Assembly (NCBI RefSeq): GCF_900186535.1
Contig: NZ_FYDE01000004.1
Coordinates: 682,001 to 746,000 of the forward strand
From: Marasmitruncus massiliensis
GTDB lineage: Bacteria > Bacillota > Clostridia > Oscillospirales > Ruminococcaceae
Reading direction: 5' to 3'
Length of the DNA stretch: 64,000 nucleotides
Shown here one piece after another: positions 54,652-63,431 of the stretch. Made by a program: the position numbers and the translations under genes. Each line of letters starts with the position of its first letter. The stretch's first letter is position 1. The notes under the pieces were generated by a model. That model was not told where the DNA came from, did not search any database, and was given only the letters and a program-made list of their open reading frames with translations.

Positions 54652-55263
54652 ATGGATAAACTTGATAGAGAATTCTATAATCGGGACTCAATCTTAGTTG
54701 CCAAAGAGCTTCTGGGGAAGGTACTTGTACACGAAATAGGCGGGCAAAGAACTTCGGCTAAGATTGTCGAAGCAGAAGCGTATATGGGCTTTGAAGATAA
54801 AGCAGCGCATTCCTATGGCGGTAAAAGGACATCTAGAGTGGAGGTTATGTATGGGAGTCCGGGATTCTCTTATATATTCATGATCTATGGCATGTACTAC
54901 TGTTTCAATATAGTAACTAATGAAAAAGAGAACCCTCAAGCGGTTTTAATAAGGGCGGCCGAGCCGCTGGAGGGAATGGAATGGATGGCGCAAAGGAGAT
55001 TTAAACGGTTATACGAACAGCTGACAAAAAGCCAACGCAGAGGTCTTACCAACGGGCCAGGAAAACTATGTGGTGCATTATCATTCGATCGGAGTTTTAA
55101 CGGTATAGATTTATGCGGTAATGAAGTATATGTTGAGGAAGGTAAAAACGAGAGATTCAGTATAGTTACAACAAAACGCATAGGAGTTGACTATGCTGAG
55201 GAAGCAAGAGACTATCCTTGGAGATTTTATATAGCAGACAATGAATATGTATCCGTAAAGTAA
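54652..55263 (+). CDS. mpg: 3-methyladenine DNA glycosylase (AAG/Mpg family)
   Basis: A 203-residue base-excision repair enzyme removing alkylated purines. The catalytic Glu42 and the Tyr of the AAG fold are in VEAEAYMG, followed by AAHSYGGKRT and YGMYYCFNI. AAAGGAAG precedes the ATG at 54652. Its codon choice is visibly more AT-rich than its neighbours, which hints at separate acquisition. A hairpin 130 bp downstream points the other way. Confidence 0.92.
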   Translation: MDKLDREFYNRDSILVAKELLGKVLVHEIGGQRTSAKIVEAEAYMGFEDKAAHSYGGKRTSRVEVMYGSPGFSYIFMIYGMYYCFNIVTNEKENPQAVLIRAAEPLEGMEWMAQRRFKRLYEQLTKSQRRGLTNGPGKLCGALSFDRSFNGIDLCGNEVYVEEGKNERFSIVTTKRIGVDYAEEARDYPWRFYIADNEYVSVK

Positions 55264-55383
55264 CTATGGTTGATTAGAATATGGGAAAATCAGTGGGATT
55301 GTTTCAGAAAATGCACCTGCTTCCAAGGAAGGCCAGTGTCGGGCAAATTAATTTCTGACCGCTCGCATTAAGCGGCAGAACGC

Positions 55384-55408
55384 AAAAACGCCCGCCATTT
55401 CTGGCGGG
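55384..55408 (-). terminator. Terminator of the nif-flanking minus-strand genes
   Basis: On the minus strand a CCCGCC / GGCGGG stem (55391-55396 and 55403-55408) with a 6-nt loop is followed by CGTTTTTG, about 116 bp after the repeat-protein stop. The rest of 55264-55523 holds no gene I can support. Confidence 0.6.
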
Positions 55409-55523
55409 TGATCTGCGGGGTGCATCTGTTACTATAGCACAATTGCCTGTTTCATTCTGTCGGATTTAGACTGCTCCGGTATCAGCGCTTTTATCGGACA
55501 ATACATTGCCATTTCACTTGCGG

Positions 55524-56507
55524 CTACTGGCATAGATGGCAGTTGGCGCATTGCTGCGGCGTACATCCTCCAATGGCGTTCGGATAAACATGAAAGGTAG
55601 ATTCTGAAAGGGAAAAATAATGTTCCTTACTGTCTGCATCCATGATGCGGGCGGCATTTTCGGCGTAATCAAAGAAAAACCGGATAGGAACACGCATAAC
55701 AGCAGTTTCATCCACCAGGCTGGGACGAATGGCGGGGGCAAAATAACGTGTGGAGGATTCTTTTGTGATCACCGCGACCCGGTCACTGGACGTGACCACG
55801 CTTTCGATACGGCCCTGCTCATCGTAATGCAGGGAACAGTCGTCCGCGCAGATGCCGTCGCAGGTTTCATCATAGGCAGTGAGAATCCCGACAGGTGTTT
55901 TTACCGGTGTCGGCACTGCCGGCTCCAGCGACTGCAGCGCGCCGTCTTCATGCATAGAGAAGCCTTTTCTTGTGTGCACACAGCCGCCGTCCGGGATGAT
56001 GACATCAATTTCCTCTTTTGGGAAAAGCGTAATGCTCCGGATAGCGCCGCTTTTGTAGAAGCAGATTCCTGTCAGCAAAGCGGAAAAATCAGCGAATCCT
56101 AAAGAAAAATGGAAGGGAATATTCAATGCACGCTCCTCTTCCTCCGGCCAAAATCCACTGATTTTTCCGTCCAGCGGGAAGATGCGCCGAAGCTCGCCGC
56201 TGGAATAAAAGGTGACCAGCTCCGCGGGGAACTCTCCGATGGGGGTCATCACCTCCTGCTGCTCTTCCAGCGATACGGACTTCACCATCCCGTTTGGATG
56301 GAAGGAAACGGAAGGCTTAAATTTTTTGCGAGGGTTATCCGCCGTGTAGGAAGGAACCAGTTCCCCTGCGTGGGAAATCAGCACGTTTTTCTCGGTTAGC
56401 CGGATATTCCTTATAGCGCCGTTTTGATCATATTCGGCTGTGGATATGCCGCTGAAAACACCGTACGGCGTCAGCAGCTGTTCAGGGACAGTTTTCAAGC
56501 AAGACAC
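55524..56507 (-). CDS. Six-repeat MORN-like protein with Cys-rich tail, function unknown
   Basis: A 327-residue cytoplasmic-looking protein. Six or so imperfect repeats carry an aromatic-x2-x-G-x-h-x-x-h pattern: YDQNGAIRNI, FHPNGMVKSV, FYSSGELRRI, FYKSGAIRSI, MHEDGALQSL and YDEQGRIESV, reminiscent of MORN or toxin-style beta-hairpin repeats. The C-terminus ends GGCTPQQCANCHLCQ with four cysteines, suggesting metal or cluster binding. A CDGICADDC block lies before the last repeat. It is 3 bp downstream of the AnfO-like gene on the same strand, so it probably shares its promoter. I do not know its family. Confidence 0.7.
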   Translation of the reverse strand: MSCLKTVPEQLLTPYGVFSGISTAEYDQNGAIRNIRLTEKNVLISHAGELVPSYTADNPRKKFKPSVSFHPNGMVKSVSLEEQQEVMTPIGEFPAELVTFYSSGELRRIFPLDGKISGFWPEEEERALNIPFHFSLGFADFSALLTGICFYKSGAIRSITLFPKEEIDVIIPDGGCVHTRKGFSMHEDGALQSLEPAVPTPVKTPVGILTAYDETCDGICADDCSLHYDEQGRIESVVTSSDRVAVITKESSTRYFAPAIRPSLVDETAVMRVPIRFFFDYAENAARIMDADSKEHYFSLSESTFHVYPNAIGGCTPQQCANCHLCQ

Positions 56508-56510
56508 CTC

Positions 56511-57119
56511 CTAGCATTGTTTTTTAGTGATAACCGCGGTGACCTGTTCGCCGGAATTGCTGGTTTTAATGTCGAGGGGAGCATTTTCCAGCCATGGCGG
56601 AAGGTGTCTGCATACCAGATGCAGTTTCAGAAAAGGCGTGCTGTTCAGGAAATCTGTCAGCGCCTTTTTGGAGGAAATTTCCGGGCATTCCGTTTGCAGA
56701 GCGGCAAGGTTCAGAAAATAAATGCCGGGTGTCGCTGTTTCAACGGGGCGCGCCTGGCGGATCATTTCTTCCTTTCTATGCAGCTTTTGGTCACTCTGTG
56801 CAACGTCCCGCAGGATGCCGTCAAACGTATCGGGCTGTACGGAATCAATATCGAATATAGAGAACCCGGCTTTGTCAAATTCCGCATAGGCGATGCCGGT
56901 CAGGCTTTTCCCGGCAATGATGCTGCAGTCCCCCAGCTGTGTAATCAGCGCGCGTACCCCGGAGCGCAGCGCAGAAAGATTGCCTGCGTCAGAAAAGTTA
57001 ATGGGGATAGTCCGGATACTGCGCCATTCAGTTTCCTTCTCATAAATAAGCAGCATATTGGCTTTTGAAAATGAAACTATGGAGTGTCCGTCCTGCAAAT
57101 ATAAGGCTATTTTTGGCAT
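56511..57119 (-). CDS. AnfO-like nitrogenase accessory protein
   Basis: A 202-residue protein resembling the AnfO family, named from the Fe-only nitrogenase cluster: it opens PKIALYLQDGHSIVSFSK and carries the ALITQLGDCSIIAGKSLTGIAY block typical of the family. Its biochemical role is unknown; members are thought to affect nitrogenase maturation or regulation. The ATG at 57119 has GAGGTGA upstream and a promoter at 57159-57187. It is divergent from a molybdenum-type nif operon, and no Fe-only structural genes are in the window. Confidence 0.75.
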   Translation of the reverse strand: MPKIALYLQDGHSIVSFSKANMLLIYEKETEWRSIRTIPINFSDAGNLSALRSGVRALITQLGDCSIIAGKSLTGIAYAEFDKAGFSIFDIDSVQPDTFDGILRDVAQSDQKLHRKEEMIRQARPVETATPGIYFLNLAALQTECPEISSKKALTDFLNSTPFLKLHLVCRHLPPWLENAPLDIKTSNSGEQVTAVITKKQC

Positions 57120-57158
57120 TGGGGAAATCACCTCTCTTTCGGATTTTTCCTTTACAAG

Positions 57159-57187
57159 AGTGTATTTTAATTCAGGCTGTATGTCAA
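57159..57187 (-). promoter_or_regulatory. Promoter of the AnfO-like gene
   Basis: On the minus strand TTGACA (57182-57187), 17 bp, TACACT (57159-57164), 40 bp before the start. A 12-bp palindrome ATAGTTAACTAT at 57225-57236 lies upstream and could bind a regulator shared with the nif promoter. Confidence 0.6.
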
Positions 57188-57283
57188 TAGCGGGACAAGG
57201 ATATTTCAAATATGCAAGTTGAATATAGTTAACTATCATAAAAACAGTAAATCGGACTTGCACTTTTTCTAAAATCTGATGTA

Positions 57284-57312
57284 TTGTGATCTGCCCGTCA
57301 ATCCTCTATACT
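57284..57312 (+). promoter_or_regulatory. Probable nifH operon promoter
   Basis: TTGTGA (57284-57289), 17 bp, TATACT (57307-57312). This is a sigma-A-type promoter; no sigma-54 GG/GC boxes are seen. It would give an untranslated leader of about 115 nt. Confidence 0.5.
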
Positions 57313-57347
57313 GGAATACAAGAAGAAACCGTACAAACAAAACATAG

Positions 57348-58253
<906 letters not shown>

Positions 58254-58292
58254 GTTGCGAATGCGGATACTATATGGTAAAGGAGTATGTAT

Positions 58293-58616
58293 ATGCTGTT
58301 GATTAGAGCGATTATCCGACCCGAAAAAACGGGAATTGTCATGTCGGAGCTGGTCGCGGCGGGATTTCCCGCCGTCACAAAGATGGATGTCTTCGGACGC
58401 GGCAAGCAAAAAGGCATCACGGTCGGCGAGGTGCATTATGACGAGATTCCCAAGGAAATGCTGCTGGTGGTATGCAATGACGAGGATAAGGATGATATCA
58501 TAAAAGTGATCCTGCGCAACGCAAAAACCAATGGCGGAACTTTTGGTGACGGCAGAATTTTTGTTTCTCCTGTCGTGGAGGCGTATACCATCAGCACCGG
58601 CAAAAAGGGCCTGTAA
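58293..58616 (+). CDS. nifI1: PII-type nitrogenase switch protein NifI1
   Basis: A 107-residue GlnB/PII-family protein (start MLLIRAIIRPEKTGIV, C-terminal GDGRIFVSPV). NifI1 and NifI2 form a complex that turns nitrogenase off in response to 2-oxoglutarate and ATP levels, known from methanogens and clostridia. The ATG at 58293 is 7 nt after AAAGGAG. It lies 39 bp after nifH, the typical place. Confidence 0.93.
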   Translation: MLLIRAIIRPEKTGIVMSELVAAGFPAVTKMDVFGRGKQKGITVGEVHYDEIPKEMLLVVCNDEDKDDIIKVILRNAKTNGGTFGDGRIFVSPVVEAYTISTGKKGL

Positions 58617-58630
58617 GGGGGAAAGCAGCG

Positions 58631-59014
58631 ATGAAAGAAGTGATGGCATTTATCCGCGTCAATATGGTGAACGTCACAAAGGAAGCGCTTGCCAACGCAG
58701 GCTATCCGGCATTTTCCTGCCGCAAGTGCCTCGGAAGAGGCAAAAAAAGCCTGGAACCGTATTTGGTGGAAGCAATCCTTGCCACGGGGGAGGTTCCGGC
58801 AAACGCGGTAGGGGAACATCTCACGGAATATCAGCGGCTGATTGCCAAGCGCTTTTTCACCCTGATCGTCGATGACGACAAAGTGGAAGAAGTTGTGAAG
58901 ATCATCATAGACGCAAACCAGACAGGACATCCCGGGGACGGCAAAATTTTTGTGCTGCCTATTATGGAGGCATATACGGTCAGGACGAGCGAATCCACAA
59001 AAGAAGCATATTAG
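58631..59014 (+). CDS. nifI2: PII-type nitrogenase switch protein NifI2
   Basis: A 127-residue PII-family partner of NifI1, longer because of an extended T-loop region (SCRKCLGRGKKSLEPYLVEA) that contains a CRKC pair. The C-terminal GDGKIFVLPIMEAYTVRT is the PII ATP-binding segment. It starts 14 bp after nifI1 with AAGGGGGAAA upstream. Confidence 0.92.
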   Translation: MKEVMAFIRVNMVNVTKEALANAGYPAFSCRKCLGRGKKSLEPYLVEAILATGEVPANAVGEHLTEYQRLIAKRFFTLIVDDDKVEEVVKIIIDANQTGHPGDGKIFVLPIMEAYTVRTSESTKEAY

Positions 59015-59028
59015 GCGGGTGATTAGAT

Positions 59029-60621
59029 ATGGATGAGAGAACGAGATTGCTGGATAAATATTCCGCGAGGATTTATAAAAACCGCAAGGAGCATGTTATC
59101 CAGCTTCAGGAGGATCCCGCGGGTCAGGAGATTACCGCAAATACGCGCACGATTCCCGGGATCATCACCAACCGCGGTTGCTGTTACGCAGGGTGCAAAG
59201 GCGTTGTCGTCGGGCCGCTGAAGGACTGCTGTGTCATTACTCATGGCCCGATCGGATGTGGCTTTTACAGCTGGGGCACCAGACGCAACAAAGCGCAGGC
59301 GGAGGAAGGCGAACAAAATTTTGTACCCTATTGCCTTTCAACCGATATGCAGGAATCAGATATTGTGTTCGGCGGCGAAAAAAAGCTGAAAAAGGCCATC
59401 CAGGAGGCGGTGGAAATTTTTCACCCGAAATGCATTTTAATCTGTTCCACCTGCCCGATCGGGTTGATCGGCGATGATGTGCAGTCGGTCGCGCGGCAGA
59501 CCGAGGCAGAGTACGGCATCAAGTGTATCGGATTCTCCTGTGAGGGATATAAAGGCGTTTCGCAGTCGGCAGGGCATCACATTGCCAATAACGGCCTGAT
59601 GCAGCATATTATCGGGACGGGCGACAAACGGCCTGCCAAAAAGTATTCGCTGAATATTCTGGGCGAATACAATATCGGCGGGGACGGCTGGGAGCAGGAA
59701 CGGATCCTCAAACGCGTCGGTTACGAAGTTGTGTCCGTATTTACAGGTGACGGTTCCTATGAAACGATGAAAAATGCGCATTTGGCGAATCTGAATCTGG
59801 TGATGTGCCACCGCTCCATCAACTATGTGGCGGAAATGATGCACACGAAATACGGAATTGACTGGCTGAAGGTGAACTTTATCGGTGTGGGCGCAACGAT
59901 CCAGTCCCTGCGGGACATTGCCAAATATTTCAACGATCCGGAACTGACCGAGCGCACCGAAGAGGTCATCCGGGATGAGCTGGCGGAGATACTGGATGAT
60001 ATGGAATATTATAAAAACAAGCTCAAGGGCAAAACAGCCGGTATTTTCGTGGGCGGTTCCCGATCGCACCACTATCAGAAACTGTTGGAGGATCTGGGTG
60101 TTGAAACCGTCATTGCGGGTTATGAGTTTGCACACCGCGACGATTATGAAGGGCGTGAGGTGCTGCCCTTCCTCAAGGAGGATGCCGACAGCAAAAATAT
60201 CGAGACCATTACGGTCGCGCCGGACGAAAAGCTGTATCAGCAGCGCTTTTCGCAGGAAGAGATTGAGAAGCTGCGGGAAGAAATTCCGCTGGATACCTAT
60301 GACGGCATGATCCGCGACATGAAATCGGGGCATATGGTAGTGGATGATTACAACCATTTTGAAACAGAAATGCTGATTAAGCTGATGAAACCGGATATTT
60401 TCTTCTCCGGCATCAAGGACAAATACGTGATCCAAAAGGGCGGGACCCCGTCCCGGCAGATGCATTCCTACGATTATGCCGGCCCTTACGCGGGATTCAA
60501 AGGTGCCGTCAACTTTGCAAAAGACATTACAATGGCGATGTATACGAGCGCTTGGGCGTTTGTAACGCCGCCGTGGAAATCCGACCCGATTTTGGTCGGC
60601 TCGCTTACAGGAGGTGAATAA
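59029..60621 (+). CDS. nifD: Nitrogenase MoFe protein alpha chain NifD
   Basis: A 530-residue subunit. P-cluster ligands are Cys51 (RGCCYAGCKG), Cys77 (GPIGCGF) and Cys142 (STCPIG). FeMo-cofactor ligands are Cys260 (VMCHRSINY) and His479 (QMHSYDYAGPYAGF); Gln179 of SQSAGH corresponds to the homocitrate-side Gln. An extra segment of about 50 residues around 385-440 (ADSKNIETITVAPDEKLYQQ region) matches the insertion known from C. pasteurianum NifD. No anfG/vnfG gene follows, which supports the Mo type. It is 14 bp after nifI2. Confidence 0.97.
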   Translation: MDERTRLLDKYSARIYKNRKEHVIQLQEDPAGQEITANTRTIPGIITNRGCCYAGCKGVVVGPLKDCCVITHGPIGCGFYSWGTRRNKAQAEEGEQNFVPYCLSTDMQESDIVFGGEKKLKKAIQEAVEIFHPKCILICSTCPIGLIGDDVQSVARQTEAEYGIKCIGFSCEGYKGVSQSAGHHIANNGLMQHIIGTGDKRPAKKYSLNILGEYNIGGDGWEQERILKRVGYEVVSVFTGDGSYETMKNAHLANLNLVMCHRSINYVAEMMHTKYGIDWLKVNFIGVGATIQSLRDIAKYFNDPELTERTEEVIRDELAEILDDMEYYKNKLKGKTAGIFVGGSRSHHYQKLLEDLGVETVIAGYEFAHRDDYEGREVLPFLKEDADSKNIETITVAPDEKLYQQRFSQEEIEKLREEIPLDTYDGMIRDMKSGHMVVDDYNHFETEMLIKLMKPDIFFSGIKDKYVIQKGGTPSRQMHSYDYAGPYAGFKGAVNFAKDITMAMYTSAWAFVTPPWKSDPILVGSLTGGE

Positions 60622-60623
60622 AC

Positions 60624-61988
60624 ATGTTGGATCTGACACCGAAAGAAGTATCCATACGTTCCGCGCTGCGCATTAATCCCTGCAAAACCTGCCAGCCGGT
60701 CGGCGCGATGTATGCCGCGCTAGGAGTTCATAAATGCATGCCGCACAGCCATGGTTCACAGGGGTGCGTTTCTTATCACAGGACGTTCCTGACTCGTCAT
60801 TTCAAGGAGCCTGCCATGGCATCCACCAGCTCCTTTACAGAGGGTGCATCCGTATTCGGCGGAGGCAGTAATATCAAGACCGCTGTCAAAAATGTATTTG
60901 ACCTATATGACCCGGATATTATCGCAGTTCATACAACGTGCCTGTCCGAGACGATCGGTGACGACCTGAATTCCTATATTCAGGAGATGAGCATCCCCGA
61001 GGGGAAACTGGTGGTGCACACCAATACGCCCAGCTATGTGGGCTCGCATATCAACGGATTTTTCAACATGATGTGCGGATTTATCAATTACCTTGCGCAG
61101 AAAACCGGTACGCCAAACGGCAAGACAGCGATCTTCCCCGGTTTTGTCAACCCGGGGGATATGCGGGAACTAAAAAGGATCGCCGGGCTGATGCAGGTTC
61201 CGTTTACCATGTTCCCGGATACCAGCGGCGTAATGGACGCGCCGATGACCGGGCGCTTTGAAATGTATCATAAGGGAGGCACCACCATTGACGAAATCCG
61301 CGGACTGGGAGACTGTGGCAAAGTGCTTGCCCTCGGGCAGATCACCAGCGTGGAACCCGCCGAGCTGCTTGAAAAGAAATGTAAGGTGCCTTATGAGCTG
61401 ATGCCGCTGCCAATCGGTATTGAAGCGACTGACCAGTTTGTACAGGCGCTCTCCAAAATTTCGCATCAGGAAGTTCCCTATGAACTGGAGGAACAGCGCG
61501 GGCAGCTGGTTGACATTCTGCTGGATTCCCATCAGTACAGCTATCAGAAGTCCGTCGCGATCTTCGGAGACCCCGATACCGTAATTGGGCTGACGGCGCT
61601 TTGTCTGGAGATGGGAATGGTCCCGAAATATGTGATTACGGGAACTCCCAAGGAAGAATTCAGTAAACTGGCAGGCGCTTTATGCGAAAAGTACGGCGTG
61701 CAGGACTACACCGTAAAGGCGAACGCGGATCTGTTCGAGCTGCACCAGTGGATCAAAAACGATCCGGTCGATCTGCTGCTCGGCACCAGCTATGGAAAGC
61801 AGATTGCAAAAGCGGAGGATATTCCGTTTGTCCGGGCAGGCTTTCCGGTTCTGGATCGCTATGTGCATTCTGTTCTGCCGATGGTTGGCTACGGCGGGGC
61901 GATGCTGCTGGTGGAGAAAATCCTGAACACGCTGATGGACAGACAGGACAGGGATTGCGAAGACAAAGACCTTGAAGTGGTCATGTAA
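60624..61988 (+). CDS. nifK: Nitrogenase MoFe protein beta chain NifK
   Basis: A 454-residue subunit lacking the N-terminal extension of proteobacterial NifK, as in C. pasteurianum. P-cluster ligands are Cys23 (KTCQPVGA), Cys48 (GSQGCVSY) and Cys106 (HTTCLSETIGDD). GGAGGTG precedes the ATG, 2 bp after nifD. It ends in an acidic tail. A strong hairpin separates it from nifE. Confidence 0.97.
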   Translation: MLDLTPKEVSIRSALRINPCKTCQPVGAMYAALGVHKCMPHSHGSQGCVSYHRTFLTRHFKEPAMASTSSFTEGASVFGGGSNIKTAVKNVFDLYDPDIIAVHTTCLSETIGDDLNSYIQEMSIPEGKLVVHTNTPSYVGSHINGFFNMMCGFINYLAQKTGTPNGKTAIFPGFVNPGDMRELKRIAGLMQVPFTMFPDTSGVMDAPMTGRFEMYHKGGTTIDEIRGLGDCGKVLALGQITSVEPAELLEKKCKVPYELMPLPIGIEATDQFVQALSKISHQEVPYELEEQRGQLVDILLDSHQYSYQKSVAIFGDPDTVIGLTALCLEMGMVPKYVITGTPKEEFSKLAGALCEKYGVQDYTVKANADLFELHQWIKNDPVDLLLGTSYGKQIAKAEDIPFVRAGFPVLDRYVHSVLPMVGYGGAMLLVEKILNTLMDRQDRDCEDKDLEVVM

Positions 61989-62012
61989 GAGACAATATTT
62001 ATAGGTGCAACG

Positions 62013-62046
62013 CAGACTGCAATGGGGCATACCCCATTGCAGTCTG
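62013..62046 (+). terminator. Intercistronic hairpin between nifK and nifE
   Basis: Perfect 15-bp stem CAGACTGCAATGGGG / CCCCATTGCAGTCTG with a 4-nt loop, followed by TCATTTTTA. It may be a partial terminator or an mRNA-stabilising end that keeps structural gene expression above that of the scaffold genes. Confidence 0.65.
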
Positions 62047-62069
62047 TCATTTTTAGGGGGGTGTTCAGG

Positions 62070-63416
62070 ATGAGCGGCAGTGTAAGGATCTTGGAGGAGC
62101 GGAAAACCTCCATTTTAGATAAGGCGATGTGCTGTAACGGAAACGGAAAAGAGATCGGCTGTGAGAAGCAAAGTGTGTCCGGCGCTGTCAGCCAGCGCGC
62201 CTGCGTTTACTGCGGCGCGCGCGTGGTGCTGAATCCGATTACCGACGCTTACCATATTGTGCATGGCCCGATCGGCTGCGCCAGCTATACGTGGGACATC
62301 CGGGGCAGTCTGTCCAGCGGGGCGGAGATCTACCGGAACAGCTATTCCACCGATCTGCGGGAATCGGATATTATTTTCGGCGGTGAGAAAAAACTGGCGG
62401 CCGCGATTGACGAGCTGGTGGAAAAAGAAAACCCGAAGCTGATTTTCGTCTATGCGACCTGCATTGTCGGTGTGATCGGGGACGATATTGAAGCGGTCTG
62501 CCGCCTTGCTGAAGAAAAATACGGCATCCGTGTGATACCGGTGAAAGCGCCGGGCTTTTCCGGAACCAAATCGCTGGGTTATAAAATCGCGTGCAATGCC
62601 ATTATGCGGCTGATTGCCCCCAACCGTGAACTGCCGAAGGGAAAGGGCGTCAATATTCTGGGGGATTTTAATCTTGCGGGTGAAATGTGGATAATTAAAA
62701 GCTATTTGGAACGAATCGGTATTCCGGTAGTATCCACTGTGACCGGGGACGCAAGCTTTGAATCGCTCATGCGCATGCCCAGCGCACAGCTGAATATCGT
62801 GCAGTGCGCCGGATCCTCCACCTATCTTGCCAACCAGTTGGAAGAGCAGATGGGAATTCCTTACATCAAGGTTAGCTTCTTTGGCGTGGAGGATACGACC
62901 AGTTCGCTTGTGCGCATCGCGCAGGCGCTTGGCGACCAGCAGGCGCTTTCCAAAGCGCTTGCTTTCACGGCGGAGGAAAGTGAAAAGGCAAAGGCATTTC
63001 TGAAAACGTATCTGCCCAAATTTGAGGGCAAAAAAGCCGCTGTTTATGTGGGCGGCGGGTTCAAGGCAATCTCGCTGATCCGGCAGTTCCGGGAAATGGG
63101 GATTGAAACGGTGGTTGTAGGTACACAGACCGGACAGAAAGAGGATTATGAGATCATAGAACAGCTTGTCAGCGATGACACGGTGATTCTGGACGACGCC
63201 AATCCGGCTGAGCTGGAGGAATTCATGCTCGAAAAGGGGGCGGATATTCTGGTCGGCGGCGTCAAGGAACGCCCGCTGGCCTACAAGCTTGGAATTGCGT
63301 TCTGCGATCATAACCACGAGCGTAAACACGCGCTCGCAGGCTTTGAAGGAATCCGTAATTTTACGCGGGAGGTCAACCTTTCGCTCAACAGTCCCGTCTG
63401 GGAATTTTGCAGATAA
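62070..63416 (+). CDS. nifE: FeMo-cofactor scaffold protein NifE
   Basis: A 448-residue NifD paralogue that with NifN holds the NifB cofactor during FeMo-co maturation. Cysteines match the scaffold pattern (ACVYCGAR, GPIGCASYTW, ATCIVGVIGDD) and the C-terminal block is FCDHNHERKHALAGFEG. The start at 62070 has GGGGGGTG upstream. It follows nifK after the hairpin. Confidence 0.95.
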   Translation: MSGSVRILEERKTSILDKAMCCNGNGKEIGCEKQSVSGAVSQRACVYCGARVVLNPITDAYHIVHGPIGCASYTWDIRGSLSSGAEIYRNSYSTDLRESDIIFGGEKKLAAAIDELVEKENPKLIFVYATCIVGVIGDDIEAVCRLAEEKYGIRVIPVKAPGFSGTKSLGYKIACNAIMRLIAPNRELPKGKGVNILGDFNLAGEMWIIKSYLERIGIPVVSTVTGDASFESLMRMPSAQLNIVQCAGSSTYLANQLEEQMGIPYIKVSFFGVEDTTSSLVRIAQALGDQQALSKALAFTAEESEKAKAFLKTYLPKFEGKKAAVYVGGGFKAISLIRQFREMGIETVVVGTQTGQKEDYEIIEQLVSDDTVILDDANPAELEEFMLEKGADILVGGVKERPLAYKLGIAFCDHNHERKHALAGFEGIRNFTREVNLSLNSPVWEFCR

Positions 63417-63431
63417 AGGCAGGTGAAGGCT

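Noticed and set aside
59437-60639. Long minus-strand frame (400 codons) opposite nifD
   Set aside because: Antisense to nifD with no domain motifs; composition explained by the codons of nifD.
59029-61988. Possibility of an Fe-only or V nitrogenase
   Set aside because: There is no G-subunit gene between D and K, and NifD has the C. pasteurianum Mo-type insertion and cofactor ligand contexts; only the AnfO-like neighbour points the other way.
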